From Bordetella parapertussis (GTDB taxonomy: Bacteria; Pseudomonadota; Gammaproteobacteria; Burkholderiales; SG8-41): a stretch of DNA of 42,487 nt. This document shows positions 15,560 to 24,425 of the stretch, one piece after another (within the stretch, counting starts at the first letter, position 1; the number at the start of each line of letters is the position of its first letter). The notes under the pieces are model-generated. The model was not told the DNA's origin and made no database searches. It saw only the letters and a program-made list of their open reading frames with translations. The position numbers and the translations under genes are program-made. Location: positions 1 to 42,487 of the forward strand of contig CAMDSO010000022.1 in NCBI GenBank assembly GCA_945906935.1, given 5' to 3'.

Positions 15560-16660
15560 TTACTGCAGTAAAAATTTCTGCACGCGCCGGCCGAAACCGG
15601 CTTCAGCGGTGTAGATATTGCCCCGGGAATCGATGGCAATATTGTGTAAGGAGCGGAATTCGCCTGCCATCCGGCCGGGACGTCCAAAGCTCGCCAGCTT
15701 GCGACCGTCAGCGCGGCCAAGAACATAGATTTCCGAGTTGGAGCCGTCGGCCACCAGCAGGAACTGTTGTTGCGAGTCGCGCGACATTACAAGATCAGCC
15801 AAGGGGCCCGTCAACGTATCGGCTTCGATCAGGAACTCGCGCACGAAAGTGCCATTTTTCTGAAACACCTGAATCCGGTTGTTGGGACGGTCGCAGACAT
15901 AAAGGAGATTATCTTTAGAAAACCGTAGGCAGTGGGGATTGCCAAACTGCTTTGACGGTTCAGCGCCGGGTTTATACGGAGCCACTTTTTCATCGTTTGG
16001 AGCCGCACCATAAGCTCCCCAGTGCCGTTTATAGGCGCCGGTGGTCGTATCGAAAACGATTATTCTACGGTTGCCATAACCATCGCTGACATAAATTTCG
16101 TTGGCACCTGGGTCCGATTCCACTGCTGCTGGTCGACCTAGCTGGGAGGTGCTGTTGCTGCCCTCAGACTTCCCTGGTTTACCGATTTGCAATAAGAACT
16201 TGCCGTTGCGCGTGAACTTGAGCAAATGGTGGTCGGCAGGATCGTTCCCGGTGATCCAGACATTGCCTTGCCAGTCGACATGGATACCATGTTCATTCTT
16301 CGGCCAATCGTAGCCTTTGCCGGGGCCACCCCAACCCTGGACGATATTTCCCTGAGGATCAAACTCGACCACGGGCGGCGCCGACAGGCAGCAGCGATTC
16401 GCAGCAGGTTTTTTCTGGGCCCCCTTGTCATCATCGAGAAGGGTGCCGGGGCGGTGCAAGACCCAGAGGTGATCTTGACTGTCAACGGCCACGCTCGACA
16501 CCTGCCCCCAAATCCAATTGTCGCGAAGCGGTTTTGGCCAAAAATGATCGACTTTGTATTGCGGTATTCCGCCGCTCTGCGGTTGCGTCGCACAGCCCGC
16601 GGTGATGAGGGCTACAACCAGCACACCAAATACTAATAGCATTTTCCAGTGTTTGTGCAT
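15560..16660 (-). CDS. NHL-repeat six-bladed beta-propeller lipoprotein
   Basis: 366 residues. The N-terminus is a lipoprotein signal peptide with lipobox ALITAGC, so the mature protein is anchored by Cys23 or thereabouts. The body has repeated propeller blades: 'VSSVAVDSQDHLWVLHRPGT', 'NEHGIHVDWQGNVWITGND', 'EIYVSDGYGNRRIIVFD', 'NLLYVCDRPNNRIQVFQKNG' and 'HNIAIDSRGNIYTAEAG'. This is the arrangement of peptidyl-alpha-hydroxyglycine alpha-amidating lyase-like proteins, common in environmental proteobacteria, where no amidating function has been shown. A ribosome-like AAGGGG precedes the ATG. It is divergent from the Bug gene at 16888. Confidence 0.88.
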   Translation of the reverse strand: MHKHWKMLLVFGVLVVALITAGCATQPQSGGIPQYKVDHFWPKPLRDNWIWGQVSSVAVDSQDHLWVLHRPGTLLDDDKGAQKKPAANRCCLSAPPVVEFDPQGNIVQGWGGPGKGYDWPKNEHGIHVDWQGNVWITGNDPADHHLLKFTRNGKFLLQIGKPGKSEGSNSTSQLGRPAAVESDPGANEIYVSDGYGNRRIIVFDTTTGAYKRHWGAYGAAPNDEKVAPYKPGAEPSKQFGNPHCLRFSKDNLLYVCDRPNNRIQVFQKNGTFVREFLIEADTLTGPLADLVMSRDSQQQFLLVADGSNSEIYVLGRADGRKLASFGRPGRMAGEFRSLHNIAIDSRGNIYTAEAGFGRRVQKFLLQ

Positions 16661-16887
16661 TACCTTAACCCCTTCGCATTAATCGATGTCATTTGAGCCC
16701 AATGGGTGCCAATCTTAGTTGGAACCCAATTGTCATAATAAAGCAAAGCTTCGACAACCACCCGATTGTTGTAGGGTCGCAGATCGGGGTATGCTGGGGC
16801 CTGGCCCTTTTTTTGGCGGGGCCAATTTGGAGTTGAGTAGCACGGCCATTCTAGATAACACCACGCCCAGTCGAAGGGGACTACAAG

Positions 16888-17862
16888 ATGGCGGCGCAGG
16901 CAATCCGCAGGACAGTGGGTGCCGTAGGGGTTTGTTGTGCAATTGGCGGGGCAGCCCTGGTATGCGCTCAGGCCTATCCAGCCAAGGTGATTCGTGTGGT
17001 TATTACCAGTGCCGGCTCGGGTCCCGATACCATGATGCGGCTGATCGGCCACAAGTTGACCGAAGCGTGGGGGCAGCAGGTAGTAATCGATCCACGGCCG
17101 GGTGCCAGCGGGCGCATTGCAGGGGAATACGTGGCACGCGCGGCGCCGGACGGCTATACGCTGATGGTGGTGACATCGATGTTCGCGATCGGGGCTGCGC
17201 TGTACGAAAAGCTGCCCTACGACGCAATCCGCGATTTTGTGCCCGTGATTCTGATGGCATCTAATCCGTTTGTTCTCGTGGTACATCCTTCACTGCCGGC
17301 GCATTCTGTGCAGGATCTAATTGCGCTAGCAAAGGCGCGGCCAGGGCAGCTCCATAACGGGTCCTCTGGTGCTGGCTCTCCAGGTGGGCTGGCGTTACAG
17401 CGCCTGAAGAGCATGGTGCAGATTGATATTGTGAACGTGCCCTATAAGGCGGGTGCGCAAGCCGTCACAGACACTACTGCGGGTCAGTTGCAGATGACTT
17501 TTGCGGTGGTTACATCGGTCCTTCCTGCCGTTAGGCAGGGCCGGCTGCGCGGCCTCGGTGTGACGAGTTTGAAACGAACGCCGCTTGCCCCGCAAATACC
17601 AACTGTTGCCGAAACCGTTCCCGGCTATGAAGTAATTGGTTGGTATGGACTCGTCGCGCCAGTGAACACGCCACCAGAAATAATCTCCCGGCTAAATGGG
17701 GAGATTAGCAAGGTGCTGCAGACCACAGAGTTTCGCGACAAGCTGAGCAGCATGGGAGCCGATGTTTACGGCTCTACACAACAGGAATTCGCTACTTATT
17801 TAGCGGCTCAAATTGAGATGAGTCGGAGGCTGATCAGAGAGTCAGGGGCGCGGCCCGAGTAA
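16888..17862 (+). CDS. Bug/TctC-family substrate-binding protein
   Basis: 324 residues from ATG 16888 after GAAGGGG. The signal peptide spans about residues 1-28 (VGVCCAIGGAALVCAQA). The mature start 'YPAKVIRVVITSAGSGPDTM' has the GSGPD variant of the usual APGGxxD loop, which marks a Bug subgroup. 'PRPGASGRIAGEYVARAAPD' then 'GYTLMV' and 'YDAIRDFVPVILMASNPFVL' follow. No membrane subunits are near, so it is an orphan receptor. A truncated copy follows at once (17903-18145), pointing to a former tandem pair. Confidence 0.9.
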   Translation: MAAQAIRRTVGAVGVCCAIGGAALVCAQAYPAKVIRVVITSAGSGPDTMMRLIGHKLTEAWGQQVVIDPRPGASGRIAGEYVARAAPDGYTLMVVTSMFAIGAALYEKLPYDAIRDFVPVILMASNPFVLVVHPSLPAHSVQDLIALAKARPGQLHNGSSGAGSPGGLALQRLKSMVQIDIVNVPYKAGAQAVTDTTAGQLQMTFAVVTSVLPAVRQGRLRGLGVTSLKRTPLAPQIPTVAETVPGYEVIGWYGLVAPVNTPPEIISRLNGEISKVLQTTEFRDKLSSMGADVYGSTQQEFATYLAAQIEMSRRLIRESGARPE

Positions 17863-17902
17863 ATGGGGCAATGTAAGACTTGAAAAAGGTGCGCATTTTG
17901 CT

Positions 17903-18145
17903 GTGCACTGTGGGCCGCAGGTCGTAGTCGACAATCGCGCTGGTGCGAGCGGCAGGGTTGGTTCCGACATTGTTGCCAAGACGGTGCCGGACGGCTATAT
18001 GTTAGTCATGGTTTCTAGCACGCCTGCGATGCTCCCGGGTTTAGAGGCGAAAATGCGGTTCGGTTCACGGATTGATTTTTCCGTGGTAACCCTGGCTACA
18101 GCCAAACCATCTGTGTTGGGTGGCATGCTGAGTGCTAATGTCTAA
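17903..18145 (+). pseudogene. Internal fragment of a second Bug gene
   Basis: The 80-codon frame reads 'PQVVVDNRAGASGRVGSDIV', then 'AKTVPDGYMLVMVSSTPAML', the segment found about 50-110 residues into intact Bug proteins. Signal peptide and start are absent and the rest stops early. The matching part of its neighbour at 16888 (PRPGASGRIAGEYVARAAPD) is similar but not identical, so it is a diverged paralogue fragment rather than a fresh duplication. Confidence 0.65.
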
Positions 18146-18185
18146 TGCTTGAGAGCCGCACTAAAAATTTAAATTGGATCAATTA

Positions 18186-18863
18186 ATGACGCGTCTTACA
18201 AATATCGCTATCTGGTTTTGGCTAATAGTGGTCGCTTTTCCCGCTCACGCAATGGAGGTGTTGGTCGCCGGCAATATTGTTACCTTGTCTGGGCCGGTTG
18301 TGAACGGCGATTTGAAGCGATTCACGGATGCGCTGAGTGCACAACCCGAGATTAAAACGGTAATCCTCAGAAATTCTAATGGGGGCGACGCGCCCTCTGG
18401 TTACCGGATCGGTGAGCTTATTCGTAAGAGGGGGCTCACAACGGTAGTTTCTGGGCACTGCATCTCCTCGTGTTCTCGGATGTTTATGGGTGGTCGGGAG
18501 CGCAGATTTTCTGATGATCAGGGGTTGGAGAAAACCTTCGTGGCTTTCCACGGACACTATGACAGGAACGGAAACTTAAACCGTCATGAGGTAGAGCGGC
18601 TGGGTTTATACGATTGGATCATCAAATTTTCTGACGGAAAAGCCGATAAAGAACTCGTACGACGCTGGGTAAACATCGAATACAACAGGGGTATTGTGGC
18701 GTTTATGCATCCAGATACCAAGATTGCCGGGGAAGCCCGAACTTTTATATGCGATGGGCGTGAATTGCGCCGGCCGCTCGGTTGTGAAGGGCTGCCTGTA
18801 AAGGCGCTGGAACTTGGCGTCATCACAGATTTAACCATCTGGCGGAACTCGGAGCTTAACTAA
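18186..18863 (+). CDS. Exported ClpP/crotonase-fold protein (COG3904-like)
   Basis: 225 residues from ATG 18186 (TTG 18174 is in frame but weaker). A signal peptide covers about residues 1-23 (ends PAHA). The pattern resembles COG3904 periplasmic proteins with a ClpP-like fold: 'VTLSGPVVNGDLKRF', 'TVILRNSNGGDAPSGYRIGE' and 'TVVSGHCISSCSRMFMGG', where the Ser in the C-x-S-S-C run is the likely counterpart of the catalytic serine. 'VAFHGHYD' may carry the histidine. The C-terminal half (RWVNIEYNRGIVAFMHP...) is less typical. Function is unknown; a periplasmic protease-like role is inference. Confidence 0.7.
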   Translation: MTRLTNIAIWFWLIVVAFPAHAMEVLVAGNIVTLSGPVVNGDLKRFTDALSAQPEIKTVILRNSNGGDAPSGYRIGELIRKRGLTTVVSGHCISSCSRMFMGGRERRFSDDQGLEKTFVAFHGHYDRNGNLNRHEVERLGLYDWIIKFSDGKADKELVRRWVNIEYNRGIVAFMHPDTKIAGEARTFICDGRELRRPLGCEGLPVKALELGVITDLTIWRNSELN

Positions 18864-18943
18864 GCTTATTCTGGATGGGTGACCGATTTAACGAGACATC
18901 ATGAATGACCTATATTTCACAACCTTGGGTAAGTAGTTTTTTT

Positions 18944-19354
18944 ATGAGAATTGAAGGCTCTTGCACTTGCGGAAATATTCACCTGAATGGTGAAGTTGAT
19001 CCGCTAAAAACTCAAATATGTCATTGCACAGATTGCCAGACAGGCAGTGGTTCAGCGTTTCGCGTATCAGTTTCAGCGCCAGGCGATACTTTGAAAATTA
19101 CTGGAAAACTCTCTACCTATTTAAAAACCAGTGCGGAAAGCGGAACCCCAAGAGTGCAGGCATTTTGCACAGTTTGTGGGACGCATATCTATTCAACGAC
19201 GCAAGGTGACGGGCTGCAGCCATCCTATACTGTGAGGGTTGGCATTCTTAAACAGCGTGATCAACTAGTACCTCAAAAGCAAAACTGGTTTCGTTCGGCA
19301 AGACCTTGGGTTTTGGATATACAGAGCATCCCTAAGAATAATAAACAGGGATGA
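18944..19354 (+). CDS. GFA/CENP-V zinc-fold family protein
   Basis: 136 residues from ATG 18944; ATGs at 18901 and 18905 exist, but the family normally begins close to 'MRIEGSCTCGNI'. Cysteines match the GFA zinc-binding set: CTCG near the start, 'CHCTDCQTGSGSAF' next and 'FCTVCGTHI' later. The family includes S-(hydroxymethyl)glutathione synthase and many relatives with no proven activity; 'FCTVCGTHIYS' is the conserved core. The neighbours give no functional hint. The region is lower in GC than the catabolic blocks. Confidence 0.85.
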   Translation: MRIEGSCTCGNIHLNGEVDPLKTQICHCTDCQTGSGSAFRVSVSAPGDTLKITGKLSTYLKTSAESGTPRVQAFCTVCGTHIYSTTQGDGLQPSYTVRVGILKQRDQLVPQKQNWFRSARPWVLDIQSIPKNNKQG

Positions 19355-19776
19355 TCCGAAGGCGGGCTGGATAAGCTGAACCACAGCGCCTGATCCAGGT
19401 GGCTCTTGGCAGGTTTTTTTTAGCAAGCGCGTTGCTATCGGGAGATCCTTGTATCTTGGTGCGCCGCCGTGCCGCTGTCCCAATTCCGATTGCACCAGTT
19501 GGAAAGTCGCCAAAGGTAAGCCATCAATCTGATGAATGGTTTACGGGGCAGGGGTCATTTAATCCTAACCAGAATTTTTCGTTTTTTATTGGTATGGTAT
19601 TCGTCGTCGTATTGATCACACTGGGCACAAGACGGTAGTAGCGCGACCTGCGAATAGGGGTCAAATTGAAATTTACGGTGATTCCGCAGCTGATCCGTTA
19701 GGGCTCGCGGACGCTATAGTAATTATTGTTCCTGGCAATATCGCGGTTTCGCGCTGCTTACCTTTCCAGTATCCAT
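19355..19776. other. Intergenic stretch with no supported gene
   Basis: About 420 bases between the GFA gene and the DUF1302 gene. A 79-codon frame at 19399 shows no conserved features. GGGGTCA occurs twice in direct orientation (19551 and 19657), resembling ends of REP-type repeats in other genomes, but no hairpin accompanies them. No terminator was recognised. Confidence 0.4.
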
Positions 19777-21696
19777 CTAGAAATTGACGCCGACTACCAG
19801 GCTCACGTTGTCACGATCGATCTGCGTGTTGTATTTGCCGCCGGCGATAGTGGTGTATTGGAGATCAGCAAAATATTTCTTGCCCTAGTCTGCACGCAGG
19901 CCCGGCCGCAGGATCTTGCGGCCTTTCTGGAAAGTGCCGTCGTAGGAATAACCGTCCACATCGTGCGCGTAGCCGATTGAAGGCTTGAGGTCGGCACCGA
20001 GGAATGCGCCTGCATAGTTTGCGGCAAGACGCAGCCGATAACCCCACGCATTGGTGGTCACGAAGCCATCGCGTGCGCAGGATTTTTGGGCTGGCGTGGT
20101 GTCTGTGCAGGCTACGCCATTAATCGCCGCAACGCCGAAGTCGTCCGAACGACCGTAACGCAGTGCACCGGGGTCTGGCAGGCCGGCGACATGGCTCAAG
20201 CCGATTTCCCCACGCAGTACAACTTCGGCGGCACCCAGCGTATTGCGAAAAGCCTTGCTGCCGCCAAAGCTCGCCGTGGTGACACCGAAGCGGTCAAAAC
20301 TGTCGAAGGTGCTGCCCGGCGCAAGGGCATTGGTGTTCTTGCTCAGATTAAGGGCCGAGGTTGCCGGTCGCGCGACAAACGCGCTGATCAGGTCGGAGCT
20401 ATTGAGTCCGAGCGGCTGGTTAGGTCGCCATGCCAGTTCGCCGAACAGGCGCGTCGCAGGATCGAGTTTGGTCTCGAAGCTCAACCCGTAGAGCCGGATA
20501 TCTTCGGGGTAAATGAGAGAAAAACGAATACCGTTCGGGTCGGTCAGGCGCTCGGTCACGGTCGCGCCATAGCCGCCTGCGATGTTCGGATTAAACACTC
20601 TGATCATCGGGTTGCGGCTGTGATAGCTCATGGTGTACGCGCGAAAATCTGTATTCAGCGATTCGGCGTTGTAGCGCAGTGATATGCCGTATTGACCCGA
20701 GTCACTTGCAGGGATGTCGGCATTGCGTTTGGGATAAATACCGCTCGCCAGCGTGGTGGGATCGTCGATCGTCCGCACGACCGACACATAGCGGCAGCCG
20801 GTGGACAAAAAGTTTGCACTTGCATAGAACGTGCCGCAACCGGGGTATATCGTCGGCCGGAATTCATACTGGATAAAACTGTCGACGCCCCAGGCCTTAC
20901 CGCTGCCGAGATTGGCGTAGAGCAGGCCAACAGAAACCTTGCCCTCCTCAGCCAGTGCGCCGGGACGCTGCTGGGAAGGGACGTCGGCGGGATTGATTGC
21001 GTCGATCCCGCCACCGATGAACTGCGAGGTGCCCCACTTCAGCGCCTGTCGGCCGACGCGAACGTCGAGCGGCGTGCTGCCGTCAAGATTGAAGTGGCCG
21101 AAAGCATAAACGTCGGCGAGTCGGGCATTGCTGAATTTCGCGGCCGCATCGAAGCCGTTATCGCTGAGCGGCGCGTTTTGGCGAAAGCTGTTCGGTATAT
21201 TGCCGTAGGCGCGGTCACCGTCCTTTAGTTCGAAGTCGTACCAGATTTTTGTCCGTGCGAAAAAACCGATGTTCGCGCGCCGCAGTTCGAGGTCGAACAT
21301 CGCCTTCGCCACCGTGGAAACCGGTCGGTCTCGCTTGAAGTTTAGATCGTTGCTGCCAGAGTTGCCGGCCAGTTGCCCGGGTGGAAGGCCCACGCGCCCT
21401 GGGGAGAGGGTGCCGAGCAGGGCGGGATCTGCGGATTCGGTGCGGATTGTGGTGCCCGCTGTGGCGGTGCCGTTTAGACTGCCTTCGACCGCGTCGCCAA
21501 ATTTAAACTCTGTCGCGCCGGTTGCCATGTCCGCACCCGCCAGCCCCAGGGTCAGCAGGGCGGCGTGCCCTGAACGCCCTGGCACTGTTTGGCTGCGACA
21601 AAAATGCCAGTACTGAACAGTAGGCGATGTTCTAGATAAAACTTGCGGCGGCGGCGGGAGTGGGGACTGCGGAAAAGTGCCGGTTCCCATGGCCAA
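19777..21696 (-). pseudogene. DUF1302 outer-membrane beta-barrel protein interrupted by an amber codon
   Basis: The main frame (603 codons, 21696 to 19885) has the DUF1302 layout: 'FKFGDAVEGSLNGTATAGTT', 'DVRVGRQALKWGTSQF', 'AINPADVPSQQRPGA', 'LYGLSFETKL' and 'GRKILRPGLRAD'. It hits TAG at 19885-19887. The same frame continues for another 35 codons (KKYFADLQYTTIAGGKYNTQ, then 'DRDNVSLVVGVNF') to a second TAG at 19777. That tail is the normal end, including the terminal Phe barrel-insertion signal. So one substitution seems to have cut the gene. The start is unclear: TTG 21696 precedes an odd proline-rich leader, and a signal-like run (ALLTLGLAGADMATGA) begins near 21560. Relatives are exported and often linked to sterol or hydrophobic compound use. 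Confidence 0.7.
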
Positions 21697-21895
21697 TCCG
21701 CGTGCGCCAAGAGATGTTGTGAGTTATTAAAAGCCATATTTGGATATTACATTAAAAATAACAAGAATATTATCGCGGTGTTTCAGTGGCATCTCGCCTA
21801 ATGGAAACATCTACGCGACGGTGGGGTGTCACATGCTTTCGCGATGTACGATCGCGACATGCCGTATTTTTGAAGTGCTGGACGATTCGCAACGC

Positions 21896-21923
21896 TTGAC
21901 GTAAAGTAAGGAATCCTTACTTT
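21896..21923 (+). promoter_or_regulatory. Promoter with embedded palindromic operator of the toxin-antitoxin pair
   Basis: TTGACG (21896-21901) and TACTTT (21918-21923) are spaced by 16 bp as -35 and -10 elements. The palindrome AAAGTAAGGA-A-TCCTTACTTT (21903-21923) fills the spacer and covers the -10. The antitoxin ATG is 18 bp downstream, after GCAGGGGG. The layout fits autorepression by the AbrB-type antitoxin. Confidence 0.65.
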
Positions 21924-21940
21924 GCAGGGGGCTCTGTGCC

Positions 21941-22189
21941 ATGCTTGCCAAACTGACCTCGAAGAACCAGCTAACCTTGCCCAAGAGTGTTACGACGATA
22001 ATTGGTGCAACCGAATATTTTGATGTCGAAGCTCGCGATGGGCGGATAGTACTGACTCCGGTGCGTATACAGCGCGGAGATGCAGTACGGGCCAAGCTCG
22101 CCGAGCTTGGCCTCCACAAACAGGACACTGCCGATGCCGTGGAATGGGCGCGGCGCGCTGCCGCCGGAAAACCCGCACGTAAGAAATGA
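21941..22189 (+). CDS. AbrB/MazE-type antitoxin
   Basis: 82 residues. The N-terminus 'MLAKLTSKNQLTLPKSVTTI' is a SpoVT/AbrB DNA-binding strand pair (compare 'ak.tsKgQvTlPkevr..lg'), followed by 'EYFDVEARDGRIVLTPV'. The C-terminal half (WARRAAAGKPARKK) is charged and probably wraps the toxin. The stop overlaps the toxin start (ATGA at 22186). The palindrome in the promoter is the expected binding site. Confidence 0.85.
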   Translation: MLAKLTSKNQLTLPKSVTTIIGATEYFDVEARDGRIVLTPVRIQRGDAVRAKLAELGLHKQDTADAVEWARRAAAGKPARKK

Positions 22190-22617
22190 CGCGTCCTCCG
22201 CGGGTTGTGATTGACACCAACGTAGTGTTGTCCGCGCTGGTGTTCGCTGGCGATCGGCTGACGCCATTGCGGCTGGCTTGGCAGAGCCGGCGCGTACAGC
22301 CTCTGCTCTCGACGGCAACGGCGGCCGAATTGATCCGTGCTCTGGCATACCCGAAGTTCAAACTTGCCTTGCATGAGCAAGAAGAGCTGCTGGCCGACTA
22401 CCTTCCGTTCTGCAAAACCGTGCGTATCCCAGTTCCGCCGCCCGCCACGCCACGCTGTCGAGATCTATTTGACGTTCCATTTCTGGAACTGGCGTTAACC
22501 GGGAAGGCCGAGGCATTGGGGACTGGTGACAAGGATCTGCTCAGCCTTGTTGGCGGTTTGGCGTGTCCTATTCTTGGTGTAGATCAGTTCATACATAAAT
22601 TTATAATCGACCGGTAA
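22186..22617 (+). CDS. PIN-domain toxin, putative endoribonuclease
   Basis: 143 residues with the acidic residues of PIN nucleases: Asp10 in 'RVVIDTNVVLSAL', Glu48 in 'TAAELIRAL', Asp96 in 'CRDLFDVPFLELAL' and Asp115/Asp117 in 'GTGDKDLL'. PIN toxins cut tRNA, rRNA or mRNA with Mg2+ or Mn2+. This type (the 'putative toxin-antitoxin component, PIN family' group) is usually paired with an AbrB-like antitoxin, as here. The ATG overlaps the antitoxin stop by 4 bp. All catalytic acids are intact, so the toxin looks functional. Confidence 0.88.
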   Translation: MTRPPRVVIDTNVVLSALVFAGDRLTPLRLAWQSRRVQPLLSTATAAELIRALAYPKFKLALHEQEELLADYLPFCKTVRIPVPPPATPRCRDLFDVPFLELALTGKAEALGTGDKDLLSLVGGLACPILGVDQFIHKFIIDR

Positions 22618-22720
22618 CTGTTGCTGAGTGCCGGTCAACGCAGGCAGGACTTTGACTCTAGAGAGCGTTTTCGTTGAATCGCACCGTCACAGAACCTGAC
22701 AACTGCAAACCACTTCGCCC

Positions 22721-23710
22721 ATGACCGACGCTTTCGCCAACCGCCTCCGCAAGAACCTCGCCCACTGGAAAAAATGGGCGCGGCGGCGGGACATCACCTG
22801 CTTTCGCATTTACGACCGCGACATTCCGCAGTTTCCATTTGCCATCGATTGGTATGAGGCGGTGTCGCCGCGCGCAGAGACGCATTTGCATGTGCAGGAA
22901 ATCGACACCGGCTGGAAGATGACCGACGCTGTTTACACCGCATGGCTAATTGCCGTCTGCGATGCGATCTGTGAAGTCTGTGCGATTCCTGCGGCGCACT
23001 TGCACTTGAAGCGCCGCGAGCGGCAACGCGGTACTTCGCAATATGAAAAGCTCGATGATGCGCTTGCCGAGGCGTTTGTTGTGTTGGAGGCGGGGCATCG
23101 CTTCGAAGTTAATTTCGACACCTATCTTGATACGGGTCTGTTTCTTGACCATCGGCCGATGCGCGCGACGGTCGCCGCAACGATCGCGGAGCGTGTGCAG
23201 CTGGGGGCTGGCACGCGACTTCTGAACCTCTTTGCATACACCGGAAGTTTCACCGTTCATGCGGCGCTGGCCGGGGCTGGCGATTCCACTACGGTCGATC
23301 TTTCCAATACCTATCAGGCGTGGACGGCGCGCAACTTCGCGCTCAACGGCATTGATGCACGTCGGCACACCCTGGTGCGTGCCGACGTGCTGGCGTGGCT
23401 GGTGCGTGCCGTTATTGAACACCAGCAATACGACGTGATCGTGATCGACCCGCCGTCATTTTCGAACTCAAAAAAGATGGTCGATGTGCTCGATGTGCAG
23501 CGTGACCATGTGCGCATGGTGAATCAGTGCCGCAAATTGCTGGCTGACGGCGGCGAACTGTTTTTCTCAACCAACCTGCGGTCTTTTGAAATTGACCAGC
23601 CACTGGCGCAGAAGTTATCGCTGTGCGAGATCACTAACCAGAGCGTACCCGAAGACTTTCGGCGGCCAAACAGGCGCTCACCGCACCGCGCCTGGCACAC
23701 CACAATTTGA
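22721..23710 (+). CDS. RlmK-like 23S rRNA methyltransferase (SAM-dependent)
   Basis: 329 residues, like the stand-alone C-terminal half of E. coli RlmL (the RlmK part that makes m7G2069 in 23S rRNA). It begins 'FANRLRKNLAHWKKWARRRD', then 'FRIYDRDIPQFPFAID', the substrate-side marks. The SAM site is 'LLNLFAYTGSFTVHAALAGA', and the catalytic-loop motif 'DPPSFSNSKKM' follows. The end 'VPEDFRRPNRRSPHRAW' is typical. The RlmL N-terminal THUMP and first methyltransferase domains are absent from this gene. No operon partners are evident. Confidence 0.88.
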   Translation: MTDAFANRLRKNLAHWKKWARRRDITCFRIYDRDIPQFPFAIDWYEAVSPRAETHLHVQEIDTGWKMTDAVYTAWLIAVCDAICEVCAIPAAHLHLKRRERQRGTSQYEKLDDALAEAFVVLEAGHRFEVNFDTYLDTGLFLDHRPMRATVAATIAERVQLGAGTRLLNLFAYTGSFTVHAALAGAGDSTTVDLSNTYQAWTARNFALNGIDARRHTLVRADVLAWLVRAVIEHQQYDVIVIDPPSFSNSKKMVDVLDVQRDHVRMVNQCRKLLADGGELFFSTNLRSFEIDQPLAQKLSLCEITNQSVPEDFRRPNRRSPHRAWHTTI

Positions 23711-24026
23711 GTCTTGTGCGCTCTGCCTGTTGTCGCTGATTTCGAGCAGACCCCGGCCGATCGAATTGGTATGGACGTCGCAAAACAAACTCGACGAATG
23801 AGCGGCAGTCCTGCGGCGCTCTGATCCCCGGTAATTACTCACCAGCCGATGCTGGGCGTGTTGCTGTCCGTAACGTGCGCGATATGTAATCTTTTGTCAG
23901 GCGGCGCACCTTGACTCGTTACGCTTGCTCCTGGCGATGCGTCAACCGACAACACAGCTTCCGCGTTATTCGTCCTAGTCATGACAGTTGTTATCGCTTA
24001 ATTTAAATTTATCGTCAGGAGTTCCA
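23711..24026. other. Intergenic stretch before the Ala/Lys-rich protein gene
   Basis: No conserved frame or repeat was seen. The last 20 bases contain the ribosome site (CAGGAG) of the next gene. Its promoter probably lies in the AT-richer part near 23975-24015. Confidence 0.4.
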
Positions 24027-24374
24027 ATGAATAAGCTGGCTTCCACACTCGTTGCTGTGATGTTCGGTTTTGCGTCGGTCGCTGTTACTGCTGCAGATGC
24101 CCCCGGCAAAGATGCCGTTAAGGCAGAAGCGAAAGTCGATGCGTCCGCTGATAAAGCCAAAGCCCTGGCCGATGCAAAGGCCGAAAAAGCTAAAGCCGCA
24201 GCTGATGTGAAGGCGGCAAAGGCTGAAAAAGCCAAAGCGGCGTCCGAGGAAAAAGCAGCCAAGAAAAAAGCTGCTGCTCAAGCGAAGGCCGAAAAATCCA
24301 AAACGGCAGCCGATGGCAAAGCAGACACAGCCAAAGCGGACACAGCCAAAGCAGCGGTTGATACGAAGAAGTAA
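24027..24374 (+). CDS. Exported alanine/lysine-rich low-complexity protein
   Basis: 114 residues from ATG 24027 after GTCAGGAG; an in-frame upstream start gives no signal peptide. Residues 1-23 form a signal peptide (VAVMFGFASVAVTAAD). The rest is an almost pure A/K/E/D heptad-like helix with imperfect repeats (DAKAEKAKAAADVKAAKAEK). The composition recalls histone H1-like or TolA-linker helices, but a signal peptide points to the periplasm rather than DNA. It is expected to form a long helix or coiled coil. It is followed by a strong terminator and stands alone. No function is assigned. Confidence 0.7.
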   Translation: MNKLASTLVAVMFGFASVAVTAADAPGKDAVKAEAKVDASADKAKALADAKAEKAKAAADVKAAKAEKAKAASEEKAAKKKAAAQAKAEKSKTAADGKADTAKADTAKAAVDTKK

Positions 24375-24393
24375 TTTTCGTTCGTTAGATTGT

Positions 24394-24425
24394 AAAAAAG
24401 CGGAACTCAGGTTCCGCTTTTTTTG
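24394..24425 (+). terminator. Rho-independent terminator
   Basis: AAAAAGCGGAAC pairs with GTTCCGCTTTTT around the loop TCAG, followed by more T residues. It lies 20 bp after the stop of the Ala/Lys-rich gene and is the clearest terminator in the window. Confidence 0.92.

Noticed and set aside
16660-17286. 208-codon frame on the minus strand opposite the Bug gene
   Set aside because: Shadow of the Bug coding frame; composition and content do not resemble a protein family.
19551-19676. Two GGGGTCA direct repeats as a REP element
   Set aside because: Only two short copies, no hairpin and no transposase nearby; too weak to call.
20086-20682. 198-codon plus-strand frame inside the DUF1302 gene
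   Set aside because: Antisense shadow of the outer-membrane protein; no ribosome site or family features.
24027-24374. Histone H1-like DNA-binding protein
   Set aside because: Composition fits, but the signal peptide argues for export, so a nucleoid role is not supported.
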